From Pseudomonas koreensis (lineage in GTDB: Bacteria > Pseudomonadota > Gammaproteobacteria > Pseudomonadales > Pseudomonadaceae): a DNA stretch of 64,000 nucleotides. The stretch spans positions 186,001-250,000 of the forward strand of contig NZ_JAOEJU010000003.1 in NCBI RefSeq assembly GCF_025447595.1, given 5' to 3'. Numbering within the stretch: position 1 is the stretch's first letter; each line of letters opens with the position of its first letter. The notes beneath the pieces are model-generated. The model saw nothing but the letters and a program-made list of their open reading frames with translations, was not told the origin of the DNA and searched no databases. The position numbers and the translations under genes were made by a program. Of this stretch, positions 25,395 to 34,135 are shown piece after piece.

Positions 25395-28300
25395 TCACGC
25401 TGTACGCAGGGTTTCCAGCACAACCTGCAACGGATGACGCAGCAGTTGATCGGCCTGGCGCTTGACCTGACTGCGGCAGGAGTAACCGGTGGCCAGCGCC
25501 TCGCCCTTCTCCACCGGCGCCTCGATCTGCTTCGCCCAGGATTGCTCGTAGATCACCGCCGAGGTTTCGCGATTGCGCGCTTCGTGTCCGTAAGTGCCGG
25601 ACATGCCACAACAACCGGTGGCCTGGGTCGCCAGCTTCAGGCCGACACGCTCGAACACCTGCTCCCATTGCCGGGTCGCGGCCGGGGCGTTGGTTTTTTC
25701 GGTGCAGTGCGCCAGCAGGCGGAAGCTGTCGTTGCGGCGCTGATCGGTCTGCTCCGGCATGACCTTGAGCAACCACTCCTGCACCAGCGCCACCTCCGGG
25801 CATTTCTCCATCCCCGGCACTTTCAAATATTCCTGGCGATAGACCAGGGTCATGGCCGGGTCGAGTCCCACCAACGGCACGCCGATCTCGGCCAGTGCGC
25901 GCAATTGCCCGGCATTGCGCAACGCCGCGCGATTGAACGCCGACAAGAAACCCTGCACGTGCAGCGGCTTGCCGTTGGCACTGAACGGCGCCAGATAAAC
26001 CTGATAGCCGAGGCGCGAAATCAGCTCGATCAGATCCGCCAGCAGCGGCGCCTCGAAGTAACGGGTGAAGGCATCCTGCACCAGCACCACGCTACGCTCG
26101 CGTTGCGCCTGGGTCAGCGCCGACAACACCTCGACCGACGCCGGCTGAACCTGCCAGCGGCGCATCGCCGCATGGAAATCGAAACGACTGAGCAACGGCA
26201 CATCGACCATGCCACCAAGACGCTCGATCAAGCGCCGGCTGAACGAGGCGCCCATCAAGCCGTTGTAGAGCAACGGAATCCGCGCCATGTACGGAATCGT
26301 GTACTCCAGCGAGGCAATCAGATAATCCCGCGCCGGCCGCAGGTAACGGGTGTGGTACAGCTCGAGAAACCGCGAGCGGAAGTCCGGCACGTTGACCTTC
26401 ACCGGGCACTGCCCCGCGCAGGATTTGCACGCCAGGCAGCCGGCCATGGCGTCGTACACCTCGTGGGAGAAGTCCTGTTCCTGCGCACGGCTGTTGCGCC
26501 AGCGCTGCAGCAACGTGCTGAAGAACGGCGGACGGCGGCTGGCATCGGCCAACACATCAACACCCGCCTCGCCCTGCAACCGCAGCCATTCGCGAATCAG
26601 CGAAGCACGACCCTTTGGCGATTGCGCACGCTGGCGAGTGGCTTTCCACGACGGGCACATCGCATCGTCAGGATCGAAGTTGTAGCAGGCGCCGTTGCCG
26701 TTGCAGTGCATGGCCGCGCCGTAGTCCTGCCAGACCTTTTCGTCGATCTGCCGATCGAGCTCGCCGCGCAGGGTCACTTCGTCGATCTTCAGCAATGCCG
26801 CGCCGGGAGTATTCGGTGTGGCGATCTTGCCGGGGTTGAACTGGTTGAACGGATCGAACGCTGCCTTCAAGGCTTGCAGCGCCGGGTACAACGCGCCGAA
26901 GAAGGCCGGCGCGTATTCCGAGCGCAGGCCTTTGCCGTGCTCGCCCCACAGCAGGCCGCCGTAACGCTGGGTCAGTGCGGCGACGCCGTCCGAAACGGGG
27001 CGCACCAGTGCAGCTTGTTGCGGATCCTTCATGTCGAGAATCGGCCGCACGTGCAGCACGCCGGCATCGACGTGGCCGAACATGCCGTACTGCAATTGGT
27101 GGCTGTCGAGCAGGTCGCGCAACTCGGCGATGTACTCGGCCAGGTGTTGCGGCGGCACGGCGGTGTCTTCGACGAACGGCTGCGGCCGCGCTTCACCGGC
27201 GACGTTGCCGAGCAGGCCCACCGCGCGTTTGCGCATGCCGTAGACGCGATTCACCGCCGCATGCCCGACGGCCAGCGTGTGGCCCAGGCGCTCGACCGTG
27301 GCGTCGGTGCCCAGGTGCTGGACAAAAGCCTCGACCCGGCCTTGCAGCTCCTCGGGATCGTCGCCGCAGAATTCCACCAGGTTGATCCCCAGCGTCGGCC
27401 GCTCGGCGCTTTCCGGGAAGTATTCGGCGACGCCGTGCCAGACGATGTCCTGCATCGCCAGCAACAGCACTTTGGAGTCGACGGTTTCGATCGACAACGG
27501 CTTGAGCGCCATCAGCGCGCGGGCATCGCGCAAGGCATCCATGAAGCCGGCGTAGCGAATGTTCACCAGCATCGTGTGCTTGGGGATCGGCAACACGTTG
27601 AGTTTGGCCTCGACCACAAATCCCAGCGAACCTTCTGCGCCGCACAGCACGCTGTTGAGGTTGAAACGATTGTCGGCCTCGCGCAGGTGCGCCAGGTCGT
27701 AACCGGTCAGGCAACGGTTGAGGTCGGGGAAGGTTTCCCGGATCAACTCGCCCTGCTCATCGATGATCTGCCGCGCGCAGCGATACACCTCGCCGGCCCG
27801 GCCCTCACGGGCGCATTCCGCTGCCAGCTCGCTTTCTTCCAGTGGACGACCGTGCAAGCGCTCGCCACCGCGCAGAACCATGTGCAGCTCCAGCACATGG
27901 TCGCGGGTCTTGCCGTAGGTGCAACTGCCCTGGCCGCTGGCGTCGGTGTTGATCATGCCGCCGACGGTGGCGCGGTTCGAGGTCGACAGTTCCGGGGCGA
28001 AAAACAGCCCGGCGGATTTTAGTGCCGCGTTGAGTTGATCCTTCACCACACCGGCCTGCACCCGCACCCAACGCTGTTCGACGTTGATTTCGAGGATTCG
28101 GTTCATGTGCCGCGACAGGTCGACGACGATGCCGTCGGTCAACGACTGGCCGTTGGTGCCAGTGCCGCCACCGCGAGGGGTGATCACCACTTTCTGGTAA
28201 GCCGGTTCGGCGATCAGGCGCGCGAGCAGCGCCACGTCGTCGGCGTCGCGCGGAAACACCGCCGCTTGCGGCAAGCGCTGATAGATCGAGTTGTCCGTGG

Positions 28301-28424
28301 CCAGCACTACGCGGCTGGCGTAGTCGGCACTGATTTCGCCACGAAAACCGCCGGTTTCAAGGGCTTTGAGAAACTGCTGGTAATCGGTGTTCAACGCGGT
28401 AGAAGGCGACAGCTGGGCAATCAT
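25395..28424 (-). CDS. ydiJ: FAD-binding and 4Fe-4S oxidoreductase, YdiJ/D-2-hydroxyglutarate dehydrogenase type
   Basis: A 1009-residue flavoprotein-iron-sulfur fusion. The N-terminal half is a VAO/PCMH-type FAD domain (VVITPRGGGTGTNGQS and VGGMINTDASGQG). Then come Fe-S cluster cysteines: CNGNGACYNFDPDDAMCPS and CLACKSCAGQCPVKVN. A C-terminal CCG domain has GCCGMSGTYGHEARN. The family oxidises D-2-hydroxyacids (D-lactate or D-2-hydroxyglutarate) at the membrane, passing electrons to the quinone pool; YdiJ acts on D-2-hydroxyglutarate. The ATG at 28424 is taken, with a TTG seven codons upstream as alternative. It is divergent from a LysR gene. Confidence 0.88.
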   Translation of the reverse strand: MIAQLSPSTALNTDYQQFLKALETGGFRGEISADYASRVVLATDNSIYQRLPQAAVFPRDADDVALLARLIAEPAYQKVVITPRGGGTGTNGQSLTDGIVVDLSRHMNRILEINVEQRWVRVQAGVVKDQLNAALKSAGLFFAPELSTSNRATVGGMINTDASGQGSCTYGKTRDHVLELHMVLRGGERLHGRPLEESELAAECAREGRAGEVYRCARQIIDEQGELIRETFPDLNRCLTGYDLAHLREADNRFNLNSVLCGAEGSLGFVVEAKLNVLPIPKHTMLVNIRYAGFMDALRDARALMALKPLSIETVDSKVLLLAMQDIVWHGVAEYFPESAERPTLGINLVEFCGDDPEELQGRVEAFVQHLGTDATVERLGHTLAVGHAAVNRVYGMRKRAVGLLGNVAGEARPQPFVEDTAVPPQHLAEYIAELRDLLDSHQLQYGMFGHVDAGVLHVRPILDMKDPQQAALVRPVSDGVAALTQRYGGLLWGEHGKGLRSEYAPAFFGALYPALQALKAAFDPFNQFNPGKIATPNTPGAALLKIDEVTLRGELDRQIDEKVWQDYGAAMHCNGNGACYNFDPDDAMCPSWKATRQRAQSPKGRASLIREWLRLQGEAGVDVLADASRRPPFFSTLLQRWRNSRAQEQDFSHEVYDAMAGCLACKSCAGQCPVKVNVPDFRSRFLELYHTRYLRPARDYLIASLEYTIPYMARIPLLYNGLMGASFSRRLIERLGGMVDVPLLSRFDFHAAMRRWQVQPASVEVLSALTQAQRERSVVLVQDAFTRYFEAPLLADLIELISRLGYQVYLAPFSANGKPLHVQGFLSAFNRAALRNAGQLRALAEIGVPLVGLDPAMTLVYRQEYLKVPGMEKCPEVALVQEWLLKVMPEQTDQRRNDSFRLLAHCTEKTNAPAATRQWEQVFERVGLKLATQATGCCGMSGTYGHEARNRETSAVIYEQSWAKQIEAPVEKGEALATGYSCRSQVKRQADQLLRHPLQVVLETLRTA

Positions 28425-28583
28425 CGGAAGGGCAATCTCGGTCAAAAACGGGCCGTGTGGCGGTGAACAGTTGTAAGCAATGAATGATTACGTCACGCTC
28501 CCGCCATCTCATAGGCCTTATGTTCAGTGCAGAGTGATGTCGGGACAACCGTAAAATCGATCCGCAATCCATGACTAAAACGA

Positions 28584-29468
28584 ATGAATCCGCGAACCCT
28601 CACTCCCTCGATGTCGTTGCTGCTGGCGTTTGAAGCCGCCGCACGCCATGAAAGCTACACCCGCGCCGCCCACGAACTGTCGCTGACCCAAAGCGCGGTC
28701 AGTCGTCAGGTGCAGATTCTGGAAAAGATGCTCGGCATGCGCCTGTTCAGCCGTGAAGGCCGGCGGGTGATCCTTACCGACGTCGGACGCATGTATCAGC
28801 GCGAACTGTCCGAGGCCCTCGGCCAGATCCGCAGCGCGACGTTGCAGGCCATGGCGTTTGGCTCGGGGATTCACAGCCTGCGCCTGGCGACCTTGCCGAC
28901 CTTCGGCTCGAAATGGCTGCTGCCACGCCTGAAGGATTTCTACACCGCGCACCCCGGCATGACGGTGCACCTGCATTCACGCATCGAAACCATCGACTTC
29001 GACACCAGCGAAATCGACGCGGCGATTTGCGTCGGTGGCGGCGACTGGCCGGGGCTGACAGCACACCGCCTGCACACCGAAGAACTGGTGGTGATCGCCA
29101 GCACGCAGCTGTCCGATGCCGAACGCCGTGCGGCCGACAAGGACATCGCCGGGCAATTGCTGCTCAACGTCAGCAGCAATGCTCAGGCCTGGTCCGAGTG
29201 GTTCAGCCATCACGCCCTGCCCCATCGCAGTATGCGCATCGGCCCGAGTTTCGAGATGACCTCGCACCTGATCCAGGCCGTACGCGCCAACATCGGTATC
29301 GGGCTGGTCCCGAGGATTCTGGTGGAGGATGAGTTGCACAACGGCGAGCTGCTGCAACTCGGCGAACCGATCAGCAGCCGGCGCAGCTATTACCTGGTGT
29401 ACCCGGCGCGCAATGAGTCGCTGGCGTCGCTGAAGGCGTTTCGCGACTGGCTGATGCGCACGCTCTGA
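28584..29468 (+). CDS. LysR-family transcriptional regulator (GcvA-like), divergent to ydiJ
   Basis: A 294-residue LysR regulator. The HTH region ESYTRAAHELSLTQSAVSRQ with VQILEKMLGMRLFSREGRRV is canonical and close to GcvA-type members. It lies 159 bp from the divergent ydiJ-type gene, which it presumably controls. A REPIN follows the stop, then the convergent glucarate-dehydratase-type gene. Confidence 0.9.
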   Translation: MNPRTLTPSMSLLLAFEAAARHESYTRAAHELSLTQSAVSRQVQILEKMLGMRLFSREGRRVILTDVGRMYQRELSEALGQIRSATLQAMAFGSGIHSLRLATLPTFGSKWLLPRLKDFYTAHPGMTVHLHSRIETIDFDTSEIDAAICVGGGDWPGLTAHRLHTEELVVIASTQLSDAERRAADKDIAGQLLLNVSSNAQAWSEWFSHHALPHRSMRIGPSFEMTSHLIQAVRANIGIGLVPRILVEDELHNGELLQLGEPISSRRSYYLVYPARNESLASLKAFRDWLMRTL

Positions 29469-29494
29469 GTTTCTACATCGCCAGATCAATTGCC

Positions 29495-29558
29495 ATCGCG
29501 AGCAGGCTCGCTCCCACATTGGAATACTTATCTCTGTGGGAGCGAGCCTGCTCGCGAT
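29495..29558. repeat. Pseudomonas REPIN (short form)
   Basis: Inverted REP arms (ATCGCGAG...CTCCCACA with TGTGGGAG...CTCGCGAT) surround an 18-base spacer. It lies between convergent LysR and dehydratase genes. Confidence 0.88.
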
Positions 29559-29576
29559 TGCGCCAGATCGGTGAAC

Positions 29577-30851
29577 TCAGAACCGCGGCTTCAGCGCTTT
29601 CCAGTCCGGTTTGTAGCGCTGCATCTGCCGCACATCATCGCGCTGGCGGATGCCGCAGGTCAGGTACTGGTCATGCAGCTTGCCCAGTTGATCGTGATCC
29701 AGTTCCAATCCCAATCCCGGTGCACGAGTGATCTTCACGCAGCCGTCGACGATCGGCAGCTTGCCGCCCTTGATCACTTCTTCATCCGGTTCCTGCCACG
29801 GGTAATGGGTGTCGCAGGCGTAATCCAGATTCGGCACGGCGGCCGCCACGTGAGCCATCGCCATCAGGCTGATGCCCAGGTGTGAGTTGGAATGCATCGA
29901 CACGCCGAGGCCGAAGGTGTCGCACATTTTCGCCAGGGTCTGGGTGTCGCGCAGGCCGCCCCAGTAATGGTGATCGGCGAGGACAATCTGCACGCTGTTC
30001 AACGCCACGCTGCGGCGGAACTCGTCGAAATCGGTGACCACCATATTGGTCGCCAGCGGCAACCCGGTGCGTTTGTGCAGCTCGGCCATGCCGTCGAGGC
30101 CCGGGGTCGGATCTTCGTAATACTGCAGATCATCACCCAGCAACTCGGCCATGCGGATCGAGGTTTCCAGCGACCAGTTGCCGTTGGGATCGATGCGCAG
30201 CGGATAACCGGGAAAGGCCTTTTTCAGCGCCTTGATGCACGCCACTTCGTGCTCCGGCGGCAGCGTGCCGGCCTTGAGCTTGATGCTCTTGAAGCCGTAA
30301 GCCTCGATCATTCGCGCGGCCTGGGCGACGATCTGCTGCTCGTTCAGCGCCTCGCCCCAGTTATCCGGTTTGTACGGTGAATCGACGTGCTGCGCGTACT
30401 TGAAAAACAGGTAGGCACTGAACGGCACCTCATCGCGCACCGCCCCGCCCAGCAGGTCCACCAGCGGCACATTCAAATAGCGAGCCTGCAAGTCGAGAAA
30501 CGCCACTTCGAATGCCGAATACGCGTTGCTCACAGCCTTGCTGGCGTGGGAACCGGGCGCGAGTTCAGCGCCCGCCAGACTGGCCGGTTTGTTGGCAGCG
30601 ACTGTGGCCTGAACGATCCGACGCAACTGATTGAGGTTGAACGGATCGAGGCCGATCAACTGCGACTGCAACTGTTGCTGGATCGCCAGCGCCGGGGCAT
30701 CTCCATAGCTTTCACCGAGGCCGATGTAGCCGTTGTCGCTTTCGATCTCGATGATCGAACGCAGGGCGAACGGTTCGTGGATGCCACTGGCGTTAAGCAG
30801 TGGCGGATCACGGAAAGCGATCGGAGTGACGGTTACGCGAGTGATTTTCAA
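29577..30851 (-). CDS. gudD: Glucarate dehydratase family protein (enolase superfamily)
   Basis: A 424-residue enolase-superfamily enzyme with the D-glucarate dehydratase residue set. SIKLKAG carries the catalytic KxK pair, followed by metal ligands in RIDPNGNW, YYEDPTPG and TNMVVTDF. ADHHYWGG and MHSNSHLG supply the Asp-His dyad. It should dehydrate glucarate or a close analogue to 5-keto-4-deoxyglucarate. Upstream in-frame codons are ATT and TTG, not ATG; the TTG at 30851 has AGGAG seven bases upstream and gives the typical MKITRVTVTPIAF start. It follows an MFS transporter in a probable two-gene operon. Confidence 0.85.
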   Translation of the reverse strand: MKITRVTVTPIAFRDPPLLNASGIHEPFALRSIIEIESDNGYIGLGESYGDAPALAIQQQLQSQLIGLDPFNLNQLRRIVQATVAANKPASLAGAELAPGSHASKAVSNAYSAFEVAFLDLQARYLNVPLVDLLGGAVRDEVPFSAYLFFKYAQHVDSPYKPDNWGEALNEQQIVAQAARMIEAYGFKSIKLKAGTLPPEHEVACIKALKKAFPGYPLRIDPNGNWSLETSIRMAELLGDDLQYYEDPTPGLDGMAELHKRTGLPLATNMVVTDFDEFRRSVALNSVQIVLADHHYWGGLRDTQTLAKMCDTFGLGVSMHSNSHLGISLMAMAHVAAAVPNLDYACDTHYPWQEPDEEVIKGGKLPIVDGCVKITRAPGLGLELDHDQLGKLHDQYLTCGIRQRDDVRQMQRYKPDWKALKPRF

Positions 30852-30873
30852 AATGACGCTCCTGTTGTCGGAA

Positions 30874-32241
30874 TCAGTGGCTCGCCACCGGGTTGGCCGT
30901 CGGCGCAACGGCGGTCTCGGGTTCAGGCTTTGCCGGGGTTTTGCCTTTGGCGCCGGGCGCCATGCGGGCGAAGAAAATCACTACCGCCGCTACCAGCGAA
31001 GTCGCGGCCAGGCCATAAAGACCGCCCTCAATGGAGCCGGTGGTCTGTTCCAGAAAACCGAACGCGGTCGGCGCAACGAAGCCGCCGAGGTTGCCGATGG
31101 AGTTGATCAGCGCGATCACCGCCGCTGCGATACGCGCATCCAGATAGCTTTGCGGAATCGGCCAGAACAGTGCCGAAGCCGCCTTGAAGCCGATGGCCGC
31201 AAAACAGATGGCCACGAAAGCGAAAATCGGCCCGCCGGTGGTGGACATGAACATGCCGAACGCGGCGATCACCAGGGTCAGCGCGACCCACGCCTGCTGG
31301 AATTTCCACTTGCCGGCCAGCGCCGCAAAGCCGTACATCGCGACGATGGAAATGATCCACGGCACCGAGTTGAGCAGCCCGACCTGGAAGTCGCCGAGGT
31401 TGCCCATTTTCTTGATCATGCTCGGCAGCCAGAACGTGGCGCCGTAGATGGTCAGGGCGATGGAGAAGTAGATGAAGCAGAACAGCGCGATCTGCCGGTC
31501 CGCCAACAGTTTGAACATCGATGGTCTGGCGACGTGAGTTGCTTCCCGGGCACGCTGCTCCTCGGCGATTGCCGTCACCAGCGCTTCACGCTCCTCCTCG
31601 CTCAGCCACCTGGCCTGACGGGGGTGGGATTGCAACCAGAACCAGACAAACCCGCAGAGCACCACCGACGCAGCACCTTCGATCAGGAACATCCACTGCC
31701 AGCCGTGCATGCCCAGGCCGCTGATATGCAACAGCGCGCCGGACACCGGGCCGGATATCACCGAAGCAATCGCCGAACCGCTGAGAAACACCGCCATGGT
31801 CTTGCCACGTTCAGAAGCCGGCAGCCATTGGGTGAAGTAATAAATGATCCCCGGAAAGAACCCGGCCTCGGCAGCGCCCAGGATGAAGCGCAACACGTAG
31901 AAACTGGTTTCACCCTTGACGAACGCCATGGCCATTGCGGCGGCGCCCCAGGTGAACATGATCCGCGTCAGCCAGGCGCGCGCGCCGTAGCGTTGCAGAA
32001 GCATATTGGACGGCACCTCAAACAAGGCGTAACCGATAAAAAACAGACCGGCACCGAGGCCGTAAGCGGCAGCGCCGATACCCAGATCGGTTTCCAGATG
32101 ACTGCGCACGAAACCGATGTTGACCCGGTCGATGTAGTTGACGATGAACATCACCACGAACAGCGGCAGCACATGGCGCTTGACCTTGGCGGCGGCGCGG
32201 GCGAGTACCGTGATGTCCGGCGGACTCTGGAGGGTATTCAA
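30874..32241 (-). CDS. MFS transporter, anion:cation symporter family (sugar-acid type)
   Basis: A 455-residue major-facilitator protein with 12 membrane segments. FIVNYIDRVNIGFV in segment 1 is the signature of ACS-family organic-anion transporters (glucarate, galactonate, tartrate). The segment between helices 6 and 7 is charged (LSEEEREALVTAIAEEQ). The start is a TTG at 32241 with GGGAG seven bases upstream; no in-frame ATG gives a full first helix. It lies directly upstream of the glucarate-dehydratase-type gene, so import of that enzyme's substrate is likely. Confidence 0.88.
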   Translation of the reverse strand: MNTLQSPPDITVLARAAAKVKRHVLPLFVVMFIVNYIDRVNIGFVRSHLETDLGIGAAAYGLGAGLFFIGYALFEVPSNMLLQRYGARAWLTRIMFTWGAAAMAMAFVKGETSFYVLRFILGAAEAGFFPGIIYYFTQWLPASERGKTMAVFLSGSAIASVISGPVSGALLHISGLGMHGWQWMFLIEGAASVVLCGFVWFWLQSHPRQARWLSEEEREALVTAIAEEQRAREATHVARPSMFKLLADRQIALFCFIYFSIALTIYGATFWLPSMIKKMGNLGDFQVGLLNSVPWIISIVAMYGFAALAGKWKFQQAWVALTLVIAAFGMFMSTTGGPIFAFVAICFAAIGFKAASALFWPIPQSYLDARIAAAVIALINSIGNLGGFVAPTAFGFLEQTTGSIEGGLYGLAATSLVAAVVIFFARMAPGAKGKTPAKPEPETAVAPTANPVASH

Positions 32242-32367
32242 GGGGCGACTCCCGTTCTTTGTTTTTGTAGGGATAGCAGTGGCCTTTGAGGCGTAAAGCG
32301 ATCATGGACGGGGCAATTGATCCCGTCTAATCTAACTTGGCATTCGATTGATACCCGGATTAGATCA

Positions 32368-33267
32368 ATGTTCGAATTGACCCAACTGCGCTGCTTCACC
32401 ACCGTCGCCACCGAACTCAACTTCCGCCGTGCCGCCGAGCGGTTGAACATGACCCAGCCGCCACTGAGCCGGCAGATCCAGTTGCTGGAACATCACCTGG
32501 GCGTCGAACTGTTTACCCGCAGCACGCGCAGTGTGGCGCTCACGGCGGCCGGCCGGGCGTTTTTCATCGAGGCGCAAAACCTGCTCGAACGCGCCCAGCA
32601 AGCCGCCGTCACCGCCCGGCGTTTTGCCGAGGGTGATATCGGTTCGGTGAACATCAGTTTTGTCGGCAGCGCGGTGTATGAATTCCTGCCCAAGGTCATC
32701 GCCGAGGCGCGCCTCAAGCAGCCGCAGGTGAAGATCGACCTGACCGAAATGAACACCTATCAGCAACACGAAGCCCTGCGCGCCCGCCGCATCGACCTGG
32801 GCATCGTCCGCGCACCGTTGCTGGAGCCGGGTTACGCCACCGAATGCCTGGTGCGTGAGCCGTTTGTGCTGGCGGTGCCGAGCGGCCATCGACTGGCCGA
32901 GGCTGACGATGTGTCAGTGAAGGATCTGGATGGGCAGCCGTTCCTGATGTATTCCCACGCGGCCTATCCGCCGTTCAACGAACTGCTGACCGGCATGCTG
33001 CGCTCGGCCCGGGTCGCTCCGGATTACGTGCAGTGGCTGGGGTCTTCGCTGACGATTCTGGCGCTGGTCAATGCGGGCATGGGTCTGGCGCTGGTGCCGC
33101 GTTGCGCGACCAGCGTGGTGTTCAGGAATGTGGTGTTTCGCGAGATTGATCTGGGCGAAGGGGTGCAGAGCGAACTGCATCTGATCTGGCGGGAAAACAA
33201 CGACAACCCGGCGTTTGCGATGCTGCTGGAGGGCATTCGCCGGGCGGTGAAGGATGGATGGGGTTAG
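32368..33267 (+). CDS. LysR-family transcriptional regulator (divergent to the glucarate genes)
   Basis: A 299-residue LysR regulator with MFELTQLRCFTTVATELNF, RRAAERLNMTQPPLSRQIQ and ELFTRSTRSVALTAAG in the winged HTH. It is close in character to CatR/BenM-type members. The start at 32368 is preferred over the in-frame ATG 17 codons upstream. It diverges from the TTG-initiated MFS gene across 126 bp and is the likely regulator of the glucarate operon. Confidence 0.9.
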   Translation: MFELTQLRCFTTVATELNFRRAAERLNMTQPPLSRQIQLLEHHLGVELFTRSTRSVALTAAGRAFFIEAQNLLERAQQAAVTARRFAEGDIGSVNISFVGSAVYEFLPKVIAEARLKQPQVKIDLTEMNTYQQHEALRARRIDLGIVRAPLLEPGYATECLVREPFVLAVPSGHRLAEADDVSVKDLDGQPFLMYSHAAYPPFNELLTGMLRSARVAPDYVQWLGSSLTILALVNAGMGLALVPRCATSVVFRNVVFREIDLGEGVQSELHLIWRENNDNPAFAMLLEGIRRAVKDGWG

Positions 33268-33410
33268 CGGGCTTGCGGGGATGGGGGGTACTTCAGCGGT
33301 GGGGGTGCCTTTGGGCCCGTGATCAATGGTTTCTCCAACAGCTTCCCGTCGGGCCCTACGAAAAGTCGCTCCAGATGTTGTGGCATTGGTTGCGGTGCTC
33401 TGGCGGTCAT
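33264..33410 (-). CDS. 48-residue proline-rich small protein coupled to the DUF6338 gene
   Basis: A short ORF whose ATG overlaps the TGA of the DUF6338 gene by the ATGA arrangement, so it is probably translationally coupled. The product begins MTARAPQPMPQHLERLF, continues VGPDGKLLEKPLITGPKAP and ends in a proline-rich tail (PPPLKYPPSPQAR). It has no membrane segment. It converges with the LysR gene and overlaps its stop by four bases. I do not recognise the family. The GPDGKLLEKP stretch looks evolved rather than random, and I regard it as a plausible small gene. Confidence 0.5.
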   Translation of the reverse strand: MTARAPQPMPQHLERLFVGPDGKLLEKPLITGPKAPPPLKYPPSPQAR

Positions 33411-34012
33411 GATGAACCCTCTGATGCCGGGCTGAATTCAACCCATTTAACCTTCGCGGAATCTATCAGCAAAAATTCGGCGCCAATAGGATCCAATTTG
33501 CCATCTTCGTTGAGCCAGCGTGGAAACCTCATCAAGAACTGTCCGGTGTTCGACTCCGGTGGCCACTCGACTGGCCAGCCTAGAACGCGCCTTTCATCCT
33601 CCAGATGAAGGGTGATGAATCGGTCATATTGAGCGAAAGCGCAGAACCATTCACTGGGATAGGAAGATTGTTTCGTTACGTTTCTACTGCGCAACCACCT
33701 ATGCAATTTGCCATTGGTTGCCAGACAACAAGCCATCAAACCTAGCAGCAACGAAGCAGAAAATGCCCAGCAAGCCTCCGCCTTCGCATCCCACTTTCCT
33801 ACAGAAAATCCCTTCTCCCCCACCCACACACAAACCGCCCCAACCCCCAGCACCATCCCGTGAATCACAAACGTGAAAATCAGCGCCTGCACAATCTGCC
33901 CGAACGTATCCGGCCGCTTGAACGCCGTCAGGGTGTAGAAAATCCAGGCCGAGACAAACCCCGGGATCAGGTACTGCAACAGCGGAATCACTTCTTTCAC
34001 CAGATCATCCAT
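33407..34012 (-). CDS. DUF6338-type membrane protein
   Basis: A 201-residue protein with three N-terminal hydrophobic segments: roughly residues 8-28 (PLLQYLIPGFVSAWIFYTL), 38-64 and 80-100. A soluble C-terminal half follows, rich in Trp and acidic residues. The IPGFVSAWIFYTLT opening matches what I recall of DUF6338. Function is unknown; members are often accessory genes. The TGA overlaps the start of a 48-residue ORF. Codon choice and base composition are slightly less GC-rich than the neighbouring catabolic genes, hinting at separate acquisition. Confidence 0.7.
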   Translation of the reverse strand: MDDLVKEVIPLLQYLIPGFVSAWIFYTLTAFKRPDTFGQIVQALIFTFVIHGMVLGVGAVCVWVGEKGFSVGKWDAKAEACWAFSASLLLGLMACCLATNGKLHRWLRSRNVTKQSSYPSEWFCAFAQYDRFITLHLEDERRVLGWPVEWPPESNTGQFLMRFPRWLNEDGKLDPIGAEFLLIDSAKVKWVEFSPASEGSS

Positions 34013-34057
34013 GATCGGTCGCTCCTTGAATCAGAAAAACAATCCTCCAGAAACAGC

Positions 34058-34084
34058 AATGCCGGCCCGTAACGGGCCGGCATT
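34058..34084 (-). terminator. Intrinsic terminator after the GMC oxidoreductase
   Basis: A perfect 12-bp stem with a 3-base loop lies about 50 bases past the minus-strand GMC stop and before the DUF6338 start. On the minus strand a modestly T-rich stretch follows. Confidence 0.7.
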
Positions 34085-34135
34085 CAAAGCCTAGTGCACG
34101 CTGGAAAACCGCCCGCGATCAAGTGTCACTGCACA

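Noticed and set aside
25434..28022. An 862-codon open frame on the plus strand opposite ydiJ
   Set aside because: It is fully antisense to a well-supported Fe-S flavoprotein. Its translation is rich in His, Arg and Gln without recognisable motifs, a typical mirror of high-GC codons.
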